Below are positions 15,855 to 21,242 of a DNA stretch of 21,242 bases, in pieces. The stretch is from Entophlyctis helioformis (lineage: Eukaryota; Chytridiomycota; Chytridiomycetes; Chytridiales; Chytriomycetaceae), in NCBI GenBank assembly GCA_025526915.1, contig JAHLKH010000313.1:1-21242 (forward strand). Reading direction: 5' to 3'. Below the pieces are notes generated by a model, which had not been told where the DNA came from, did not search any database, and worked only from the letters and a program-made list of their open reading frames with translations. Every line of letters starts with the position of its first letter. The first letter of the stretch is position 1. The position numbers and the translations under genes were made by a program.

Positions 15855-18800
15855 TCAGACACGCATCTGGTCGCGTCGCCGCGGCCATTTGGCTTTCGCC
15901 CATGCACGGCCCGCACCGAGAACGACGATGCCCTCCCAGGCCGTAACGGCAACGAGGTTGAGCACCGCAATGAGCCACAGGATCCATCTAAAGTCTCTGC
16001 TCATGACATTGTGGCCCGCTGGCGCATAGTAGTCGACAGGCGTGTTGAAAGCGACGTTGTATCCAATGCCCTGCAGCGCCTCCTTGGTGCCGCAGTTGAT
16101 GTGGAACATGCATCCAATGGGGTTGGGATCCGCCAGCATGATGAACGAGATGATGGCAAACACGGTCGCATAGACGGCAAGGAACACGCGATTGGAAAAG
16201 AACCCGGTGCGATACTTGGAGCCAATGTTGAAGGCGGCGGCCGCGTGCAGGATCTGGAACGTGCCAATGAGACCCGTGGCCTGGCCCTCAAAGTTGTCCG
16301 CAAGCTCCCACCAGCGGCGCATGTCGGCAGACGCGCCATCAAACTCGGCGCACCGGAAGAACCGCTGTCGGAAGAGCACCACGACGACCGTCACTTGGAA
16401 GATGATGTTGATGACAATCTGGCCAACGACGGACAGGATCGTTTCAGGGCCGAGGAGACGGGCAGTCGGACGCGTGTCAGAGAGGTGGCGGGCGGGCCGT
16501 GCCATGGTGAGTGCCCACGACACGGGCACGGTGCTGCCGTCAATAAGAATCCACAGAGCCTGGCTCATGTTGACCACGAAATAGTACTGCACGAGGCCAA
16601 GGAACGCCAGGATCTCGCCGTACATGATGAGGTACTTATACGATGCAAACGAAATGTCGAGCGAGCAGCGTGCCTCGCGCAGCAGCTCAACACACGACAT
16701 GATGGAGCGGTTGCGGGACGAAAAGTGCGACACGACCGACGACTGGGCCTCGGAGAGCGCGACACCGGCATGCGAAGCCTTGAGCGCACCGGCGTCGTTG
16801 CCGCCGTCGCCGCACATGGCCGTGATGCTCTGCTCCATGTGGAGGCGCACGCACCGCACCTTGTCTTCGGGCGACATGCGGGCAAACACGCGTGTCTCGT
16901 GGAGGTACTCGCGCATCCATCCCGACTTGAGCAGCGCGTTGAACGCCTTGCCAGTCACGGCAATCTCGACCTCGCGGAATCCAGACCGGCCACGTGCAAT
17001 CAGCGACTCGACATCGGCTCGGCTCAGACTGCTGTCGTCGTCGGTGTTGGTCCACGCAATCTGGCCAAGCTTGTCGAGATCGCCAATGATGACGTACGGC
17101 TCTTGTCCCTGCCAGTCCTTTCGGATCATGGAGCACGTGCGTGCAATGTGGATGCCCGTGTTGATGTGGTCGCCCGTGATCATGACAACACGGCAGCCGC
17201 CGCGACGGAGTTGGTTGAGGGCCGCCTCCGTGTCGGGCTTGAGCTCGTTGCGGAACAGCAGGAGACCCGCCATGACGGCACCTTGCTCGACCTGGTCGCG
17301 CGTCCAGTTGACCACCTCGGCGGCAGTCACGCCTGCAGGGATCTCGCGCTTTGCCACGGCGAGCACGTAGCAGCCGTTGGACGAGTGGGACTTGGCCACT
17401 TGGTCAAAATCGACTGGGAGCGAGACTGGATTGACCAGCTCGCGCACACGCTCGTAGGAACCTGCACGTTCAAATCAATTGTGATGAGTGGGACAGCCGC
17501 ACGACACTGAAACACAAGCCAACTTACCCTTGAGGAAAACAGTAATCTTGCCCGTCTCGACTTCCTGTGCAATCACGCTCATGTACGCTTTGGCGTGCAC
17601 AAACTCGAACCGCTTGAGGGTGCGCAGCTTGTCTGCACGAGAGTGCACGGCCGGAGACACCATTGCATTGTGGTCGCGCATGTCCAGCGTCGCACCTGTG
17701 GCTCGGAACATCTCAACGTCGACAAAGTTGCCAACATGGTTGCCGCCCACGGTCGAGAGCGAGTGGCAGCAGTGCATGGCCTGTTTGATGACCATTGGGA
17801 ACGACGCAAAGTTGGTGTCGAGCATGCCAAACTGCGCTGGCGACGACGAGCTCGGCGAGGCTGTGGGCTGCACGGGATGTGCTCCGATAAAGTCCAGGCC
17901 CTCCTTGGTGAGCGTGCCCGTCTTGTCAAAGCAAAAGACCTTGACTTTGCCAGCAAGCGTGATGCGGCTCAGATCAACGCACATGATGCCTTGGGCACGA
18001 AGACGGTCGGACGAGATGCTCTGGCCAATGACGAGGACAGCAGGAAGCAGCGGGCTGAGGACCTGCGAGATGGTGAACATGCCGTAGAACCACGCGTCTG
18101 CGTCTGCGCTGCCCAGCATGATGATGGACAGGATAAGCATAATGACACCCCAGACCGCGAGCATGGGCAGCACAATCTTGAGATGCTCCAGAAAGACAAA
18201 CGAGACGGGCATGGGGTACAGGATGTCGCGCACCAGACGGCCCTTGGCAGTCGATGCTCCCGTGGAAAGCACAATCGCCGTGACGGGCTCGTTGGGGGCA
18301 TCGGGACGCGTCTCGAGCACATAGCAGCCAGCAAAGAGCGAGTTGATCTTGCCCGCCTCGTCATGTCTGAACGTCAAGTCGTCGTTCTTGATCGCAAACT
18401 TGGCCACCGGAAGCGCCTCGCCAGTCAGCGAGGACTCGTCGGCCACCACCTCGCCCTTGACAATGACGCAGTCGACCGAGAGCTGGTTGGAGGATGACGC
18501 CTCAATCTCAATAACGTCACCCGGGGTCAGCTCGGTGCAGTCGACCGTCGTCCACGTGCCGTCACGGAGCACACGAGACGTGCCGCGGAAAGTCGCCATC
18601 TCGAGCACACGCTTCTGGGCATTGGTGGACACGATGACCTTGACCACGCCTGATCCGATAATGACGAGGGACAGAACAATGCCCATGTAGTAGTAGGCGT
18701 AGTAGTACCAGATCAGGAGCATCATAAGCTGGTAGATGTAAAAGATGCCCGTGAACTCTTTGATGATGCCCTTGGCAAATGTGTCGACTCTGAACACAAT

Positions 18801-20723
18801 CTGGTTGGGACCGTCGAGCTCGTGGCGACGCTCGGCCTCGGAAGACGAGAGACCGGCCGATTGCCTGACCAGGTCCGAGTGCTTGGGGCCGATGGTGAAC
18901 TTGTACGGCTCAAACGATCCGGTCGTCTGATCAAAGACGTAGCGCACACACTCAAACTCAATGTAGCGACGCCCATTGTTGGTGTACTTGATCGATGTCG
19001 TCTTGAGCGCGCGGTCCATCTTGGTCATTTGCAGGAACTGGCGCTCAATCTTTTGAATGCGCTCGACAATGGGGCCAAGGTTGTTGAACTTGACGGCGCT
19101 GGCGAGCTCCTTTTCGATCAGCACAAATGAGGCAGATGCTAACGGGGCACGGACGGCAAAGTACGTCAGGAGCCACGACGAGTTGACTTGGAGGGTCACG
19201 AACCAGATGGTCATGATGTGCCACAGGATGATAAAGACGCGCGACAGGTTTTCGTGGTTGCCGAGCAGAAGGGTCGAGTCCCGTGAGCCGTATCCCGAAA
19301 AGACCTCGTAGTAGTCAGCGATGATGATGCTCATGAGGAAGAACCAGAAAAAGCTCGTGATGACGATCGAGGCAAGGACCATTGTGCCCAGCGGGTCTTT
19401 GCGGTATCCGGTGAACCGCAAGTCCGAGCTCTTTGCCGAACGGGCAATGGACTCTTGCATCTCCAGCTGATTGTCGTCAAACATGGTGGTCTGCTTGGCG
19501 CTGTCTGCCGTGAATCCACCAGGTCCCTGGATGTTGCGACGTGGTCGGTGAGGACCGCATTCAGGGGGGGGGGGGGGAGCCACAGGTGACATTGAAACAA
19601 CACATGGAGACCTACAGCAGCGCGAAGAGAGCGGTAGATCTGGTAGATGAAAAGGATAGAGGCCTGCATGATGACAACGCCGTAAAAGATGACAAACTCT
19701 GTCTCGAACATGGTAAGCTCAAACACCTTGGGCTTGCACTGGAGCACAAAGGGAGCCCGTGGCGTCCCGGCGGTCTTGTCAAGGCCGAGATCCGCAGCGC
19801 ACGACTGCACCCAGCGCCTTGTCGCCGGCCGCATTTCCAGGATGGTAGTTTTGTGACATTGACGAGATGGGTCAAGGAGCACGGGAACAGAGCCTCTGGG
19901 TTGGCCGGCTGTGCGATGGATGGGTCGTAGCTACCGTGGTTGCCACAGGCACGCCGAGACGGTGGCTGCACACGCGGCGTCAAAGGATGTGCCGGGCCGG
20001 GCAAGATCCGTCGTGGCAGTAGAATTGGCCGGAGGGGCAGGCTCTGGGCATGACCTTTGGCGGGCAAGCGTCGATGGACGGCACGCAGACCACAGGGCAT
20101 GCCTGGTTGTTGGCGGTGAGGGCCGGGCAGACGTTGCCGTCGAGATCAAAAACTGGTTGACTGTGGCGGATCGATGGTGGCCGGTGACGTCGACGGGAAA
20201 CATCGGGAATGCACAGGGGGTCAGTGTGCAGATGTGTGCAGGCACACGGCACACGGCGCAAAGAAGCAAGCCTGCGTGCGCACAGCATCGAGGGATCTGC
20301 GTGCTGGCCGAGGCCGAGGCAAGACGCAGGCAGACGCAGGCAGTAAGCGGCCGTCAAACTCCGCTCTCGACGGACGCCCCTCTGCGCTCAAATCGTGGCC
20401 GACTCCGACCAGCCAGCAGCGGCACAGCATTGGAGCAGAGTACGACAGAGCAGAGCAGGGCAGAGCAGAGCAGAGCATACAGCGTGCCATGGAATGCAAT
20501 GCATTCGGTGCTACGCCGTGATGCACTCGCAGCTGCAGACAATGCCGGGCAGAGCCGGACAGTGGCGGGCAGCGCCGTGGATGCGAAGAGCAGCCAGCAG
20601 GATAACGAATGCGGACGTACCGACGTGCCACGGACGGGCGCTGGCTGGCTGCAGGCCTGCGCAGAGCAGCAGCGCGAGACACGCCGCACGAGCCGCATGC
20701 AGCGGGGCTGCCGATTGACGCAT
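15855..20723 (-). CDS. P5B-type P-type ATPase (ATP13A/Ypk9-like), 5' part unresolved
   Basis: Certain exons on the minus strand: one ending at 19616, then 19526-17528 and 17461-15855. Their introns are 89 nt (GTAGGT-CCAG) and 66 nt (GTAAGT-TGCAG). The core carries GLSSSEAERRHELDGPNQI, the actuator motif SSLTGEALP, the phosphorylation motif DKTGTLT, then TGDHINTG, GDGGNDAGALK and a run of TM helices. The sequence follows P5B ATPases, whose ATP13A2-type members export polyamines or cations from lysosomes/vacuoles. The M4 motif is SPLLPAVL rather than PPALP. Upstream, 20723-20621 encodes a signal peptide (LALLLCAGLQPASA). A 468-nt intron (GTACGT to ACCAG) leads in phase to a Cys-rich segment from 20152 (CPSGQFYCHDGSC). 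Between about 20000 and 19810 the coding signal changes frame, so that part of the model is not closed. Confidence 0.85.
19565..19577. repeat. Poly-G/C homopolymer (about 13 nt) in an ATPase intron
   Basis: A G run on the plus strand (C on the coding strand) inside the 89-nt intron of the ATPase gene. Its length is prone to error or slippage. Confidence 0.85.
19808..20065 (-). pseudogene. Frame-disrupted segment of the P5 ATPase N-terminus
   Basis: All three minus frames carry coding-like pieces in sequence. First is CPSGQFYCHDGSCPA, then FDAACAATVSACLWQPR, then CGNHGSYDPSIAQPANPEAL continuing FPCSLTHLVNVTKLPSW. The last, SCAADLGLDKTAGTPRAPFV, runs into the first TM segment. No intron set joins all of them. 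A single intron from 20065 (GTCATG) to 19808 (GTGCAG) would keep the frame but discard the Cys-rich motif. Sequencing indels in GC-rich sequence, or real gene damage, would also explain it. Confidence 0.45.
20445..20477. repeat. (CAGAG)n-like repeat in the large ATPase intron
   Basis: Repeated cagag/cagagcag units on the plus strand (CTCTG on the gene strand) within the 468-nt putative first intron. Confidence 0.75.
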
Positions 20724-20739
20724 TGCAGCCGTTGGTTTG

Positions 20740-20772
20740 TGGTTGTGGTTGTGGTTGTGGTTGTGGTTGTGG
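20740..20772. repeat. (GGTTGT)n microsatellite
   Basis: Five to six hexamer units, 17 bp upstream of the putative ATPase ATG. On the transcript strand it reads (ACAACC)n. Confidence 0.9.
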
Positions 20773-20877
20773 ATGCAGTGGCAATCGTCGCGTGGTGGGT
20801 GCCGAGAGTGGCGGCGAAGAGGCAAGAGAAAGCGAGAGAAAGCAAGAGGCTGTGATGAGCAAAGAGCGAAAGCAGCG

Positions 20878-20903
20878 ATCGAGCGAGCGAGCGAGCGAGC
20901 GAG
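20878..20903. repeat. (GAGC)n microsatellite
   Basis: About six tetramer units (cgag/gagc) in the upstream region of the ATPase gene. Confidence 0.9.
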
Positions 20904-21242
20904 GCTCGGAGGGCGGTGGCACAGCAGCGACGATGGCCGGTGCTTGAGGTGGTCACAGATGCAAGCGTCGGCAGCCAACAAACACGGCGGCAAGGCGGCT
21001 TTGTGATCACGGCACAACCCAGAGCAGCACGGCACAACTCACAACTACCGGGCCGTGCGCTTTGTTTGCAGGCCGGCAGATCCATGCGTGTCCCGCACAT
21101 CCATGGCTGCCATCCACTCCATCCATGTTTACGCTGCCGCGAGTTGCTGCGACAATGCCCGGCAGACGCAGGGGCACGATGGGCACGATGGGCTGCATCC
21201 AGAGGCCTGCGCTGCGGCATTGTTTGGTGCTCGCCGGCTGGA

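Larger units (their letters stand above)
20724..21242. promoter_or_regulatory. Upstream region of the ATPase gene
   Basis: 519 bp with no convincing gene. It contains a (GGTTGT)n repeat at 20740-20772, just before the putative start codon, and a (GAGC)n repeat at 20878-20903. ORFs crossing it are low-complexity. It probably holds the ATPase promoter and 5' leader. Confidence 0.45.

Noticed and set aside
16011..17510. Plus-strand ORF of 499 aa
   Set aside because: It is an antisense shadow of the ATPase last exon, rich in Arg, His and Asp, and without recognisable motifs.
20354..21220. Minus-strand ORF of 288 aa upstream of the ATPase
   Set aside because: Mostly low-complexity Thr/Ser/Cys repeats from GGTTGT, GAGC and CAGAG microsatellites. 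It overlaps the better-supported signal-peptide exon in another frame.

Overview
This window looks like nuclear DNA of an early-diverging, zoosporic-type fungus, probably a chytrid (inference). Genes are interrupted by short GT-AG introns, mostly 65-180 nt, with CTNAC/CTAAT-like branch sites. Two nuclear-type tRNA genes carry Pol III T-tracts, poly(A) signals read AATAAA, and microsatellites are frequent. The gene content is fungal: DUF4246, a HeH/Src1-like nuclear-envelope protein, PEX14, fungal-type riboflavin synthase, OST4 and a P5B ATPase. A non-LTR retrotransposon is also present.

Layout. 1-3656: a plus-strand ARM-like/DUF4246 fusion gene whose 5' end breaks across frames. 3947-4340: a decayed reverse-transcriptase C-terminus just downstream of tRNA-Pro(AGG) (4450-4522, minus). 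4705-7933 (minus): a three-exon gene for a HeH-domain, two-TM protein. 8166-9614 (minus): PEX14. 9763-11258 (minus): a 5'-truncated LINE bounded by a 12-13 bp target-site duplication, sitting between PEX14 and tRNA-Asn(GUU) (11325-11397). 11592-12338 (minus): two tandem Ifi-6-16/ISG12-like small membrane proteins. 12566-12682 (plus): a 38-residue OST4 microprotein. 12978-13529 (minus): a candidate nuclear-encoded mitochondrial uS3. 13647-14766 (minus): four-exon riboflavin synthase. 14809-15665 (plus): ALKBH6, only 42 bp from the divergent riboflavin synthase start. 15855-20723 (minus): a P5B-type P-type ATPase whose 5' part appears to encode a signal peptide and a Cys-rich extension, with unresolved frame breaks.

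Most protein genes are unrelated housekeeping functions (peroxisomal import, N-glycosylation, flavin synthesis, mitochondrial translation, cation/polyamine transport) rather than one pathway. The most interesting signal is the retrotransposon pattern. Both tRNA genes have same-strand LINE C-terminal sequence immediately 3' of them, and one copy has a clear TSD beginning 53 bp past the tRNA. This suggests a tRNA-gene-targeting LINE. Other points of interest are the modified P5B ATPase N-terminus, the MSC-less HeH protein, the ARM-DUF4246 fusion with apparently altered active-site residues, and the ISG12-like pair.
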